Shown here: positions 46,931-55,094 of the stretch, in pieces
Numbering within the stretch: the first letter of the stretch is position 1
Layout: each line of letters opens with the position of its first letter
From: Janthinobacterium saanense
GTDB taxonomy: Bacteria > Pseudomonadota > Gammaproteobacteria > Burkholderiales > Burkholderiaceae_D
DNA: 64,000 nucleotides
Direction of reading: 5' to 3'
Assembly (NCBI RefSeq): GCF_014200675.1
Contig: NZ_JACHCI010000005.1
Coordinates: 1 to 64,000 of the forward strand
The notes under the pieces: model-generated
Told to the model about the DNA's origin: nothing
Seen by the model: only the letters and a program-made list of their open reading frames with translations
Databases searched by the model: none
Program-made: the position numbers and the translations under genes

Positions 46931-47347
46931 CTAGCGTTTCAGCGCCATGCCGACCGAGGCAGGCGCCGTGTGGCTAAAACCGAACTGGGCGTACAAGTCT
47001 TGCGCCTGGCCATCGGCAATCAGGCTGATATACGCGCTTTGAGGGACGCTGGTATCGATATAGCGGCGTATCTCTTGCATGATCAGCTTGCCCAGCCCCT
47101 TGCCTTGATGGGCGGGCAGCACGGCAATATCGACCACCTGGTAAAAACAGCCATCATCGCCGATCACACGGCCCATGCCGACCACATCCTTGCCGTGCAG
47201 GATTTGCACTGCGAACAGGGAATTGGGCAAACCGCGGGCTGCCGCCTCCATCGATTTGGCGCTCAGGCCAGCTGCCACGCGCAAATGCTGGTAGGTGGCG
47301 ATGTTCGGCGTTTCCAGCAAGGTGGTGTAGGGATTATCGTTGGACAA
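46931..47347 (-). CDS. GNAT family N-acetyltransferase
   Basis: A 138-residue GNAT acetyltransferase with VGMGRVIGDDGCFYQVVDIAVLPAHQGKGLGKLIMQEI, containing the acetyl-CoA motif QGKGLG, and LYAQFGF near the end. The start is TTG 47347 with a GGAG site at good spacing; no ATG lies nearby in frame. The substrate is unknown. It heads a three-gene set with the M56-like and HIRAN-like genes. Confidence 0.85.
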   Translation of the reverse strand: MSNDNPYTTLLETPNIATYQHLRVAAGLSAKSMEAAARGLPNSLFAVQILHGKDVVGMGRVIGDDGCFYQVVDIAVLPAHQGKGLGKLIMQEIRRYIDTSVPQSAYISLIADGQAQDLYAQFGFSHTAPASVGMALKR

Positions 47348-47451
47348 GACAGTCTCCAGGGTTGTATTTGGCGATTATAGCGGGCAGGGCTGGCAAGGCA
47401 GGTGCCGTTTGCGTTATGGTGGCGCCATTGATCTCAGAATGAAAGCACGCC

Positions 47452-47844
47452 ATGTCCGCAGGATTTACCGCCACCAACTTGTCCATCCTCAATCAGGATG
47501 ATGCCCTGATCACCACCCTGGCCGCAGCGACGGCCGGCAGCGAACCCATTTACCTGATGCTGCAGCGCGCCGAGGCCTGCGACGAGCAGGATGCCGCGCT
47601 GGGCATGGATGAGCCGTATATCGAATTCGGCGGCCAGGAATTTGCCTGGTATGGCCATATGCACGCGGTCATCCTGCATCCGAACCGCTTATCGGTGCAG
47701 CTCGATGCGGAAGCGGCCATGCAAATGGATGACGACGGCCAGCTCGACGTGCGTTTTAATTTCACGCCGGAACAGTTTGCCCAGTTGCAGCAGGCGCTGC
47801 GCACCACCTTCGAAGGCTGCGAGTATTATCGCGAAGAACGCTGA
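47452..47844 (+). CDS. Imm10-like immunity protein, orphan
   Basis: A 130-residue acidic protein. The segment IYLMLQRAEACDEQDAALGMDEPYIEFGGQEFAWYG strongly recalls the Imm10 immunity family, in which DEQD...LGMD and a YG pair are conserved. Such proteins protect the producer from a polymorphic toxin. No toxin or secretion gene is adjacent here, so it may guard against toxins of other strains. The assignment rests on motif memory, not a search. Confidence 0.6.
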   Translation: MSAGFTATNLSILNQDDALITTLAAATAGSEPIYLMLQRAEACDEQDAALGMDEPYIEFGGQEFAWYGHMHAVILHPNRLSVQLDAEAAMQMDDDGQLDVRFNFTPEQFAQLQQALRTTFEGCEYYREER

Positions 47845-47871
47845 TCTGGATAGCCCGTTGACTGGAAAACC

Positions 47872-48391
47872 ATGCACCAACAAGCCAGCCTGACCGGCAA
47901 GACGGTCGGCCTGATCCCCCTGTCGGTGGACCATGCGCTGCAATTGCTGCAAGCCGCCGCCGATGGTGAACTGTGGGCCATGACCGTGACGGTGGTGCCC
48001 GGCCTCGCCACCATGGACCAGTATATTGCCACCGCGCTGGAAGATCGACCGGACCAACCGCAAGATGGAAATCGGCCACACCTGGCTCAGCGCCTCGGTG
48101 CAGCGTTCCAGTGTCAACACGGAAGCGAAATTATTGCTGCTGACGCACGCATTTGAAACGATGGACGCCGTGCGCGTGCAGTTCACCACCGATGAACTGA
48201 ACGAAAAGTCGCGCGCCGCCATCCTGCGTCTGGGCGCCACCCAGGAAGACATCGTACGCCACAAGCGCATCATGCCCGACGGCCGCAAGTGCAACTCGCT
48301 GCGTTTCAGCATCATCGATACGGAGTGGCCGGAGGTGAAGGCTGGTCTTGAAAAACGACTGAAATATCAGGTTTGCACGCCAGATCAGTAG
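47872..48391 (+). pseudogene. GNAT acetyltransferase broken by internal deletion and frameshift
   Basis: The first 60 codons encode the N-terminus of a RimJ/RimL-like acetyltransferase (MHQQASLTGKTVGLIPLS, ADGELWAMTVTVVP, MDQYIATALE). Around 48041 the frame changes, and the rest continues in another frame with MEIGHTWLSASVQRSSVNTEAKLLLLTHAFE and RFSIIDTEWPEVKAGLEKRL. The piece that usually joins them (roughly 20-25 residues up to the GSTR and P-x-N segments) is missing, so a deletion removed bases and broke the frame. Confidence 0.85.
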
Positions 48392-48440
48392 CTATCTGCG
48401 ATAGCTGCATTTCATTGTGACGGCCGCCGCCTTTCCGCTA

Positions 48441-49460
48441 CTACCTTATCAGCATATCTGCCAGCAAGTGGTCGCCAATACGGTTGGAGAAGTGGGTGTC
48501 GTCCCAAAAGAGTGGCATTGCCTGAGCTGTCGCAGGAAAATCGTTGCGTTGCTCGTAATCGAGCAGCGTTGCATGAAATTGCATCGCCAGTTGAGATACA
48601 TTGATATTCCATTGCGCTATCGTTGACGCTAATCCTGCCTTCCGTATCCGAGCCTGCCATGTGGTAGCTGCGGGAAGCAGTAACAAAACGACCTCAGTGT
48701 TGTTGGCTTGAGCCAGCTTGAAAATGTCTGTCAAGTCCTGGATATCGGCCGCATTGCCTGGATTGTATTTGCAATGGCTTGCCGTTTCTTGAAAAAAACC
48801 GTTGTAGTTGATTTCTTCTTTCTCCATGTTTTTGGCTCGAGAGGCAGCGCCGCTTGGATCGTCATGATATCTGCCCTGTTGGTCAACATACTTATCGAAG
48901 CCGCGGAGACCAAATAAATTCACCCGTAATGTTTCTACGCTTTGCATGGCAGCATCTCTGGGAGAAAACTGATAAAACTGATAAAACTGATAAGCGCGAT
49001 TTTTTTCGCCTGTTTGGGCGTCATCCGACGCCTTGCAATCATTGGACGTCATGTAATTGACTTCCAGGTATAGTTTTTTGAGATGTGTTTTTTTACTGAT
49101 GGTGAAGAACAGGTCTTTTGCGGCGGATAAGGACAAGGCATCAATACCCGTAACTTGAACCTTAGCGCCATACAGCCGGGTTGCGAGCGTTTCATTGAAG
49201 CCACGCCTTACCCTTGACGAGCCAAGAATCAGGACTTCAGGCGTATGCAATACGCTGTTGAGTAGAGCAGCTCCCTTTTGGGAGAAGTGCGGGACCTCCA
49301 AACGAATTGCATTGATGCCGCCAAGAGCTTTTTTCCGCCAGATATGATACGGATCTATGAGGAAAATACAGCCGGAAATGAAGAAGATCATGCCGATCAC
49401 CGCCAGCAGGATGTAGGCAAAAAAGCGCGCGATGGAAATATTTTTCTTAAAATCCAGCAT
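48441..49460 (-). CDS. SGNH-like membrane-anchored protein, MBOAT partner
   Basis: A 339-residue protein with one N-terminal membrane helix (about 10-36) and an extracytoplasmic SGNH-like domain: LILGSSRVRRGF (Ser81/Ser82) at the nucleophile position and FWDDTHFSN with Asp320/His323 at the terminal dyad. This is the arrangement of DltD/AlgX/AlgJ-type proteins that act after an MBOAT acyltransferase. It overlaps the MBOAT gene by 14 bp. A triplicated YQF motif (157-165) comes from three perfect 9-bp repeats. ATG 49460 gives the clean membrane start. Confidence 0.75.
   Translation of the reverse strand: MLDFKKNISIARFFAYILLAVIGMIFFISGCIFLIDPYHIWRKKALGGINAIRLEVPHFSQKGAALLNSVLHTPEVLILGSSRVRRGFNETLATRLYGAKVQVTGIDALSLSAAKDLFFTISKKTHLKKLYLEVNYMTSNDCKASDDAQTGEKNRAYQFYQFYQFSPRDAAMQSVETLRVNLFGLRGFDKYVDQQGRYHDDPSGAASRAKNMEKEEINYNGFFQETASHCKYNPGNAADIQDLTDIFKLAQANNTEVVLLLLPAATTWQARIRKAGLASTIAQWNINVSQLAMQFHATLLDYEQRNDFPATAQAMPLFWDDTHFSNRIGDHLLADMLIR
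48965..48991. repeat. Three perfect tandem 9-bp repeats
   Basis: AAAACTGAT is repeated three times in tandem, encoding YQF-YQF-YQF on the minus strand in the SGNH gene. Changes in copy number would keep the frame. Confidence 0.9.
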
Positions 49461-50877
49461 ATTTAAACTCTTTGAGGCCAGGCAGGTAAACAAGCGCCAT
49501 GCAAAGTGCGGCCCCGACAGCAGCAGCCCACGCAACGTTCGGTTCCCAGGCAAACTTGCTGCGGGTGGATTTTTTCAGTTGCACGCTCCAGGCGGGTAAT
49601 TCTTTGCTGAGCAGATCGATCAGCGAAGGCGCAAGCCAGTTGAAGGCGATACCGGTGATGATGATAACGATGCCAAATCTGCCAGCCGGCATGATCGGCC
49701 CGTGACCGGCACCGAGCAAGCCGAGGATGACGTGCCAGGCCTCGTTCCAGTTCGGTGTCGCCCATAGGCTGACGGAAAAGGCGATGGCAGCCAGTGTGAA
49801 GACACGGCCAGCCCAATGCTGTAAGTTGCCTCCCCGGCGCGAAATGATATTCAGGCGCCGCAGAGCGTGGTTACCCGTGACCAGCAGACCTTGATAAACG
49901 CCAAAAATCAGCAGCGGAACGGTGGCGCCATGCCAGATGGCGACAGCCATCATCACCACGAACAGGGCCGCATAATGGCGCCATACCTGGCGTTTTTTGG
50001 TCAGGGGACGATACAGGTAGTCGCGCATGAAGGCGCCCAGCGTGATATGCCAGCGGGTCCAGAACTCCACCGGACTGGAAGATTTGAAGGGAGCATGGAA
50101 ATTGACCGGCAGATGGATGCCGAACATCCTGCTAATGCCCATCGCCATTTCCGAATAGCCGCAAAAGTCATAATAGGTTTCAAACAGAAATCCCAGGCAT
50201 GCTATCCAGGTCTCGACGAGTCCAATCGGGTCGCCTTGACCTGCGCGCAGGAAGACATTGCCTTGAAAATGCTGAAAGATGGGAGAAATACAGGCTTTTT
50301 TAAACAGGCCGATCGCAAACAGGGTGATGCCGACGGCGTAATCACGCGGCGCCGGACGCAGGGCGGATAGGTTTGCCTGCGCGGCCATGAATTGCGGCAG
50401 CATATCCTTGTGCGACAACAAGGGGCCGGCAGGGAGATGGGGAAACCAGGCGACAAATAAGGCATATTCCAGTGGATTGGTGCTTCTGGCTTGTCTGCGT
50501 GCCGTATCGACCAGGAAAGCTATCTGGGTAAACGTGAAATAAGAGATGCCCAGTGGCAATGCTGGAATCACCGTCCCCGATACCATGAAGAATTTTGCAT
50601 ACTTGTAAAAGGCGAGAAAACATAAATTTCCGGCGATGGCCAGTGCCAGATAGATTGTTTTCTCACGGTTGTTGGCAATGGCGCGGGCCATCAGCCAGTT
50701 GAAGCTCATTGATGCGCAAAACAGCAGGAGATTATGTGCATCGTTGAAATGGTAAAATAACAACGAAATGAGCAGGGGTAGTAGCAGATTGACGTGCTTC
50801 CTTGTTATCAAGCGATGATACAAGTATAGCGAAAACGGCAAGAAAGCCAGGGAAAACCAGTACGAGGTAAAACTCAT
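49447..50877 (-). CDS. MBOAT family O-acyltransferase
   Basis: A 476-residue protein with about ten to twelve membrane segments, of the AlgI/DltB/PatA group. The hallmark segment EFWTRWHITLGAFMRDYLYRPL (271-292) and the catalytic His316 in AIWHGAT are present, as is FVAWFPHLPAGPLLSH. It would move an acyl group from a cytoplasmic donor to the outer face of the membrane. It is 4 bp after the radical SAM gene and overlaps the SGNH-like gene; the target molecule is unknown. Confidence 0.93.
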   Translation of the reverse strand: MSFTSYWFSLAFLPFSLYLYHRLITRKHVNLLLPLLISLLFYHFNDAHNLLLFCASMSFNWLMARAIANNREKTIYLALAIAGNLCFLAFYKYAKFFMVSGTVIPALPLGISYFTFTQIAFLVDTARRQARSTNPLEYALFVAWFPHLPAGPLLSHKDMLPQFMAAQANLSALRPAPRDYAVGITLFAIGLFKKACISPIFQHFQGNVFLRAGQGDPIGLVETWIACLGFLFETYYDFCGYSEMAMGISRMFGIHLPVNFHAPFKSSSPVEFWTRWHITLGAFMRDYLYRPLTKKRQVWRHYAALFVVMMAVAIWHGATVPLLIFGVYQGLLVTGNHALRRLNIISRRGGNLQHWAGRVFTLAAIAFSVSLWATPNWNEAWHVILGLLGAGHGPIMPAGRFGIVIIITGIAFNWLAPSLIDLLSKELPAWSVQLKKSTRSKFAWEPNVAWAAAVGAALCMALVYLPGLKEFKYAGF

Positions 50878-50881
50878 TACA

Positions 50882-51943
50882 TTACATGTCGGCGGTGGTC
50901 GATTTATCGGTGTTCAGGAACAGTTTGGCCCAGATCTCTCTTACCTCGATCCATTTCGCCAGCTCTTCGGGTTTTCTGACGGCGTCACGGATACGCGACA
51001 GGTAGGTCGATTGACCCATCGCGTAAGCGCGGCAGTTGCTGCAATCGATATTCGAACTGCAGCATTTACCCTTGCCGGGCTGATGGTCGACATGGACATG
51101 CACCTGCTTTGTGATGCGAAAGCCGCAATTTTTCGCGATCTTGCTGACCGGATCGATATCGTAGAGTTCCTTCCCCGTGACCCAGTCGTCATAACTGAGG
51201 GAGTATTGCACCGTTTCTGGATAAGCTTGCATGGCGCGTACAATTTCAGCACGTGCTTTGGTGAAATTCGCTTGCGTCAACGCCAGGCTTTGCGTGGCAC
51301 TGCTGATGCGGAAATACGCCTTATCGTTATCCGCCTTATTTTCCAGTTTGTCGAGATAGCGGGTGGTGGGGCTGAAATAACTGAAGGTGAGCGGCAGGCC
51401 ATGGTTATTGGCAAGCTCTGCCATGATCATGATCTGGCCGATATTCAGGGACGTGATCGTGAAGACGCACACAGCGCGTGGATCATCGCGATAATTGTTC
51501 AAGGCCTTGGTCAGCACATCGCCGGCGCGCAAGGAACTGCCGATTTCATCGACACCCCACGAGGAAATATGGATGCGATAAAAAATATCGTCGGGTAAGC
51601 GTATCGTGCCGTTGGTAAATACTATCCCGTGGGGGATGCTGCGTTGGGCCGCGCGTATCCGGTCCGGCACCAAGCTGGGTTCTGCGCCGGCCAGATAGGC
51701 GAGCGTAACGCCGCGGGCAGCATCAGCGGCGAACAGCGCATCCCATTCCGCGAGCGAACGGCAATCCTCGTGTCCTTCGTTTTCTTCGCCCTCGAAGAAC
51801 AAACAGCCTTCACAGCGCAAATTGCATTTCGAAACAATATCGTAATTAGCCGCCTTGAGGGTGCCCAAACGCGCATTCAGTTCGCGGAAATAGGCGAGAT
51901 TGCCTTGACTCGTGGAGGAAGCAAGTTCGGATATGGAATTCAT
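50882..51943 (-). CDS. Radical SAM protein with C-terminal cysteine cluster
   Basis: A 353-residue radical SAM protein. The cluster-binding motif is CNLRCEGC (Cys40, Cys44, Cys47), followed by AGAEPSL in place of the GGE motif. Near the C-terminus there is an extra cysteine set (Cys273, Cys294, Cys295, Cys301, Cys304) that may bind auxiliary iron-sulfur clusters in SPASM style. Radical SAM-SPASM enzymes often modify peptides, but no precursor peptide gene is visible. ATG 51943 is preferred; another start at 52018 is possible. It leads the operon with the MBOAT and SGNH genes. Confidence 0.85.
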   Translation of the reverse strand: MNSISELASSTSQGNLAYFRELNARLGTLKAANYDIVSKCNLRCEGCLFFEGEENEGHEDCRSLAEWDALFAADAARGVTLAYLAGAEPSLVPDRIRAAQRSIPHGIVFTNGTIRLPDDIFYRIHISSWGVDEIGSSLRAGDVLTKALNNYRDDPRAVCVFTITSLNIGQIMIMAELANNHGLPLTFSYFSPTTRYLDKLENKADNDKAYFRISSATQSLALTQANFTKARAEIVRAMQAYPETVQYSLSYDDWVTGKELYDIDPVSKIAKNCGFRITKQVHVHVDHQPGKGKCCSSNIDCSNCRAYAMGQSTYLSRIRDAVRKPEELAKWIEVREIWAKLFLNTDKSTTADM

Positions 51944-52278
51944 AAACACCGGGTGTGATATCGACTGATTATTAAGTGTGCTGCTGCCACGCCTCATGCG
52001 TGACATTGCACCGCTCATATACTTGACGAAAAGGAAATAGGATGAAATTATTACTAAGATGCATCAGTATGCATCATAAAAATATAAATAGAAAGATTGA
52101 TGTGAAGACAATTTAATTTCCAACCACACATTATTTTTATAAAATTAATTTATTTGACAATATGCAATTCCTTTTTTTCCTATTCTCTGGGGGGGGAAGG
52201 TCTCATCATGTTGTTCGGTGGGTATGAAAGTGACATTGTCTTTCTATCGGCAAGTTGAGTGAAAGAATCAATGGACGT
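51944..52278. other. AT-rich intergenic region upstream of the radical SAM operon
   Basis: About 335 bases between the radical SAM gene and the tRNA-Leu terminator, notably AT-rich from 52030 to 52200. It probably holds the operon promoter on the minus strand. A run of eight G at about 52190 is unusual. I see no gene here. Confidence 0.5.
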
Positions 52279-52318
52279 AAAAAAAGCCACTAAACTCTGA
52301 ATTTAGTGGCTTTCTTTT
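52279..52318. terminator. Terminator of tRNA-Leu
   Basis: AAAGCCACTAAA pairs with TTTAGTGGCTTT, ending on the minus strand in seven T, just downstream of the tRNA. Confidence 0.9.
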
Positions 52319-52335
52319 ACTACTGCAATGTCTGG

Positions 52336-52422
52336 TGGTGCCGGGAGCCGGAATCGAACCGGCACGCTGTTTCCAGCGCGGGATTTTGAGTCCCGTGCGT
52401 CTACCTATTCCGCCATCCCGGC
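52336..52422 (-). tRNA. tRNA-Leu (anticodon CAA)
   Basis: On the minus strand a full tRNA is visible: acceptor stem GCCGGGA with TCCCGGC, D arm, anticodon loop CTCAAAA with anticodon CAA, a long variable arm typical of leucine tRNAs, T arm GGTTCGATTCC, and encoded CCA at the 3' end. Its 3' side faces the base-composition island carrying the radical SAM operon. Confidence 0.95.
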
Positions 52423-52609
52423 AACGCGAGACGTATTATCACTGATCTGTCACAATCCGGCAAGTTTTTTGCCGGAATAGTTTATTTTGTTAGCGAAGGC
52501 AGCGAGATGCGCTGTCTCGCCTACGCTGTGCCTGGTCTCTGCTCCAGCTGTTTTTTCATACTGGAAGGTACGATATATTGATCTTCACTTTAAACCTAAA
52601 GGGAATGTC

Positions 52610-52804
52610 ATGCAGTTGTTTCTTTGTACCTTGTTGACCTTGCTGTTCTGGAGCGCCGGCATCTTTGGCCTGTTTAATTTTTCTGCCGTCGTTGCGGAAG
52701 TGAGCGCCATCGGCTTGCCCTACGCGCGCTGGACCGCTGCCGCGACGATCGCCCTGCAGCTGGGCGGCTTGCTGCTGGCTGCGTATTACCTGAAACGCGC
52801 ATGA
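52610..52804 (+). CDS. Small DoxX-like membrane protein, possibly truncated
   Basis: A 64-residue protein with two hydrophobic segments. The segment FNFSAVVAEVSAIGLPYARW and the following hydrophobic ALQLGGLLLAAYYL resemble the first half of DoxX family proteins, which are normally 130-150 residues. It may be a shortened but functional member. Its stop overlaps the ATG of the TetR gene by 4 bases (ATGA), suggesting one transcript. Confidence 0.6.
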   Translation: MQLFLCTLLTLLFWSAGIFGLFNFSAVVAEVSAIGLPYARWTAAATIALQLGGLLLAAYYLKRA

Positions 52805-53421
52805 GCGAGGTCAAACGGGACAGGGGGCGCCCCAGGAAGCTGGAATGCAAAGAAACTTTATTGGAAGTGGGCAAGAACCTACTGCTGTCGCATGGCTTGC
52901 GGGTGAGCGTGGATGCCATCGTTGCCAAGGCCGAGGTCGCTAAAACCACGTTTTATACCTACTTTGCGGATAAAGAGGCGTTCATCGAAGCGGTCCTGCT
53001 GCGCGAATCGGCGCACACGATATCGGATGACGATTTTTCCGCTGCCGCCAGTGCCGACCTGCGCGAGGTGCTGCTGGCGTTCGGCACGCGCTATCTACGC
53101 TTTGCCAACGAGCGCCGTTTGCTGGGCTGGGACAGGCTGATTGCCTCGGCCTACGATATTTATCCGGAACTGGCCCGGCGCCTGTACGAAGCGGGGCCAG
53201 GACGCGGCTATACGCTACTGACGTTCATCTTGCGCCAGGCAGCCAGCAAGGGCCAGCTGCGACTCGACGATCCTGCCGTCGCGGCGGAAGACTTGACGGC
53301 GCTGTGGTACGGCAACACCATTTTGCGCATCAACCTGCGGGTCTCGGCCCCGCTGTCGGACGACGCGATACAGGCCCGTGCCAAGCGCGGCGTGGACCTG
53401 TTTTTCAAACTATATGGCTGA
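52801..53421 (+). CDS. TetR family transcriptional regulator
   Basis: A 206-residue regulator with an N-terminal TetR helix-turn-helix (about 12-58, GKNLLLSHGLRVSVDAIVAKAEVAKTTFYTYFADKEAF pattern) and a helical ligand-binding C-terminal domain. A basic N-terminal arm, KRDRGRPRK, precedes it. It overlaps the DoxX-like gene, which may be its target. A strong terminator follows. Confidence 0.92.
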   Translation: MSEVKRDRGRPRKLECKETLLEVGKNLLLSHGLRVSVDAIVAKAEVAKTTFYTYFADKEAFIEAVLLRESAHTISDDDFSAAASADLREVLLAFGTRYLRFANERRLLGWDRLIASAYDIYPELARRLYEAGPGRGYTLLTFILRQAASKGQLRLDDPAVAAEDLTALWYGNTILRINLRVSAPLSDDAIQARAKRGVDLFFKLYG

Positions 53422-53438
53422 TGAGATGGCCGATACGT

Positions 53439-53480
53439 AAAAACGCCGCCCGGGCGCTCACCCGGGCGGCGTTTTTTTTT
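53439..53480. terminator. Strong bidirectional terminator
   Basis: AACGCCGCCCGGG with CCCGGGCGGCGTT and nine T, shared by the TetR gene and the opposite FabMG-like gene. Confidence 0.9.
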
Positions 53481-53491
53481 CATGCTGATGC

Positions 53492-54808
53492 TTAGTTATG
53501 TACGCGATTGAGCTGGCGCGCGATGATGTCGTGGTTCAGCCAGATCACCGGTGCTTTCGGTTCCGACATTGCGTGGAACATCAGCGGGCCCGTGCCTTCC
53601 AGTACCAGCGAGCTCAGGTGGTCGGTGATCAGTTCCTTGCGGTCCTTGTGCAGCTTGGTGATGTCGTCCGAGGTGCCGATCATGACTTCAGCCAGTTCTG
53701 GCGTGTTGTCCATAGGCCAGGCTTCGAAGTTGCGGAACTGCACGCTGGTGCTGTCGCCATTGTAGGCGGCGATGCGGTCCAGCAAGTCCTGCAGCGAGGT
53801 GCCGTCTTCCAGCAGGGCCTGGCAAGCATCCCATTGCGCTTGCGCCCAGGTGGCGCCGCTTTCTTTTTTCAGCGCATCCAACAGCGGGAACAGCGACAGT
53901 TCCACGCCGACGAAGATGTCCGAGGAATTGGTGCGGATTTCCGGGCAGTTGAACACGGTGGCCTTGATGCCTTTGTCCCACGCAGCCTTGGCCACATCTT
54001 CCAGGCGCTTCTTGGCCAGACCCTGGGTGTAGTTGCTATAGGTTTGCCACTGGTATTTGCCGTCGATCAAGATCTCGGTGCCGTGGTAGCCGTAGGCGCT
54101 GTAGCGCACCTGGCCGCCCGTCTGTTCGATACGGGCGCGGATGGCGGCGCTGCCGTCGATCAGGTGTTGCAGGGTGTTGGCCGTGACTTCGTCGAAGTTC
54201 ATCAGGATCAGCTTGCCCAGGTCGCTGTCGAGCAGGGCGCGCGAGGACATGAAACGCTCGCCGCGGCCTTTGTAGATACGGTTGGCGATCGCCAGGAATA
54301 CTTTGACTTTGGGGATGCCGCCGGCCATGGTGTGGGCGAAATACACATTGCTGCCGTCAGGGATCAGGCTGTCGAGCTCAGCCATGGCTTTCGCCACGGA
54401 GGCGCTGAAGCGGGCGATGCCGGCTTCGCGGCAGCGTTCTACCTGCGCCCAGTCCAGTTTGTCTTCCTGCCAGCTTTTCAGGGTCAGGCCGCCCAGCAGG
54501 GCGGTAGGCGTCGGTTCGCCGGCCGGTGCGTCCAGGTCGAAACCGGCCATCAGCGGCACGTTGATGATGCGGCCGCCCAGGTTGGCTTCCGCTTCGGCCA
54601 GTTCTTCGGCGTTCAATGGACGCAGTGCCAGGTTTTCATCGCGGCGGCCCACCGTCATGCCGATGATGTTCATGCCCGCCTTGCGCGCTTCGTCCAGCAA
54701 GCCATTGACATAGCCCCGGCCGAACAGCTCGCCAAACAGGACAAAGGTATCGCCTTTGCGGAAGATATTTTTTTGCGGGATGTCTCTTAAGGACGTGATC
54801 TCGGTCAT
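53492..54808 (-). CDS. FabMG-like enoyl-ACP reductase family protein (tentative)
   Basis: A 438-residue soluble protein without signal peptide. Its start (SLRDIPQKNIFRKGDTFVLFGELFGRGYVNGL) and the conserved lines NVYFAHTMAGGIPKVKVFLAIANRIYKG and YSAYGYHGTEILIDGKYQW match a family I recall under the name FabMG, a proposed enoyl-ACP reductase described from soil DNA. The name is from memory and the function is uncertain. A Fur-type sequence lies about 107 bp upstream of the start. Confidence 0.5.
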   Translation of the reverse strand: MTEITSLRDIPQKNIFRKGDTFVLFGELFGRGYVNGLLDEARKAGMNIIGMTVGRRDENLALRPLNAEELAEAEANLGGRIINVPLMAGFDLDAPAGEPTPTALLGGLTLKSWQEDKLDWAQVERCREAGIARFSASVAKAMAELDSLIPDGSNVYFAHTMAGGIPKVKVFLAIANRIYKGRGERFMSSRALLDSDLGKLILMNFDEVTANTLQHLIDGSAAIRARIEQTGGQVRYSAYGYHGTEILIDGKYQWQTYSNYTQGLAKKRLEDVAKAAWDKGIKATVFNCPEIRTNSSDIFVGVELSLFPLLDALKKESGATWAQAQWDACQALLEDGTSLQDLLDRIAAYNGDSTSVQFRNFEAWPMDNTPELAEVMIGTSDDITKLHKDRKELITDHLSSLVLEGTGPLMFHAMSEPKAPVIWLNHDIIARQLNRVHN

Positions 54809-55094
54809 GGTTTCAATTCATTCAAAAATTAACAAACAAGCGGCAGGTAGGCGCGCATTGATTGCTGGTTCAACATGGATATAGTATGCGCCATTTCAGG
54901 ATGTAGAATCTTCTTGCGAATGATTCTCGTCCTGAGTGACATCTTCTTCGGTACTGCGCTTATTCTTTCGCCATGGCGTATTTTACGCTGCCGCCGCATG
55001 GACCTGCCGCAGGCCGCTTGCAGACAGGCGTGGGCAGGCGCCGATATTACCTCAGCTTGGCCGCGCTGATAAGCACTATCGAGCCAGCGTCAAC
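54809..55094. other. Intergenic region with no gene
   Basis: About 286 bases between the FabMG-like gene and polB. It contains a Fur-like sequence (54915-54929) but no frame or RNA I can support. Confidence 0.5.
54915..54929. promoter_or_regulatory. Fur-box-like sequence
   Basis: TGCGAATGATTCTCG, a 7-1-7 match to the Fur consensus at about 10 of 14 positions, with the GAATGATTC core seen in many iron-regulated promoters. Confidence 0.35.

Noticed and set aside
52336..52422. tRNA-Leu as an attachment site for an integrated island
   Set aside because: I saw no repeat of the tRNA 3' end near 48.4 kb and no integrase gene, so integration is not shown.
54875..55069. Small plus-strand frame downstream of the Fur-like box
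   Set aside because: Basic, Cys/Arg-rich translation without domain features; likely noncoding.
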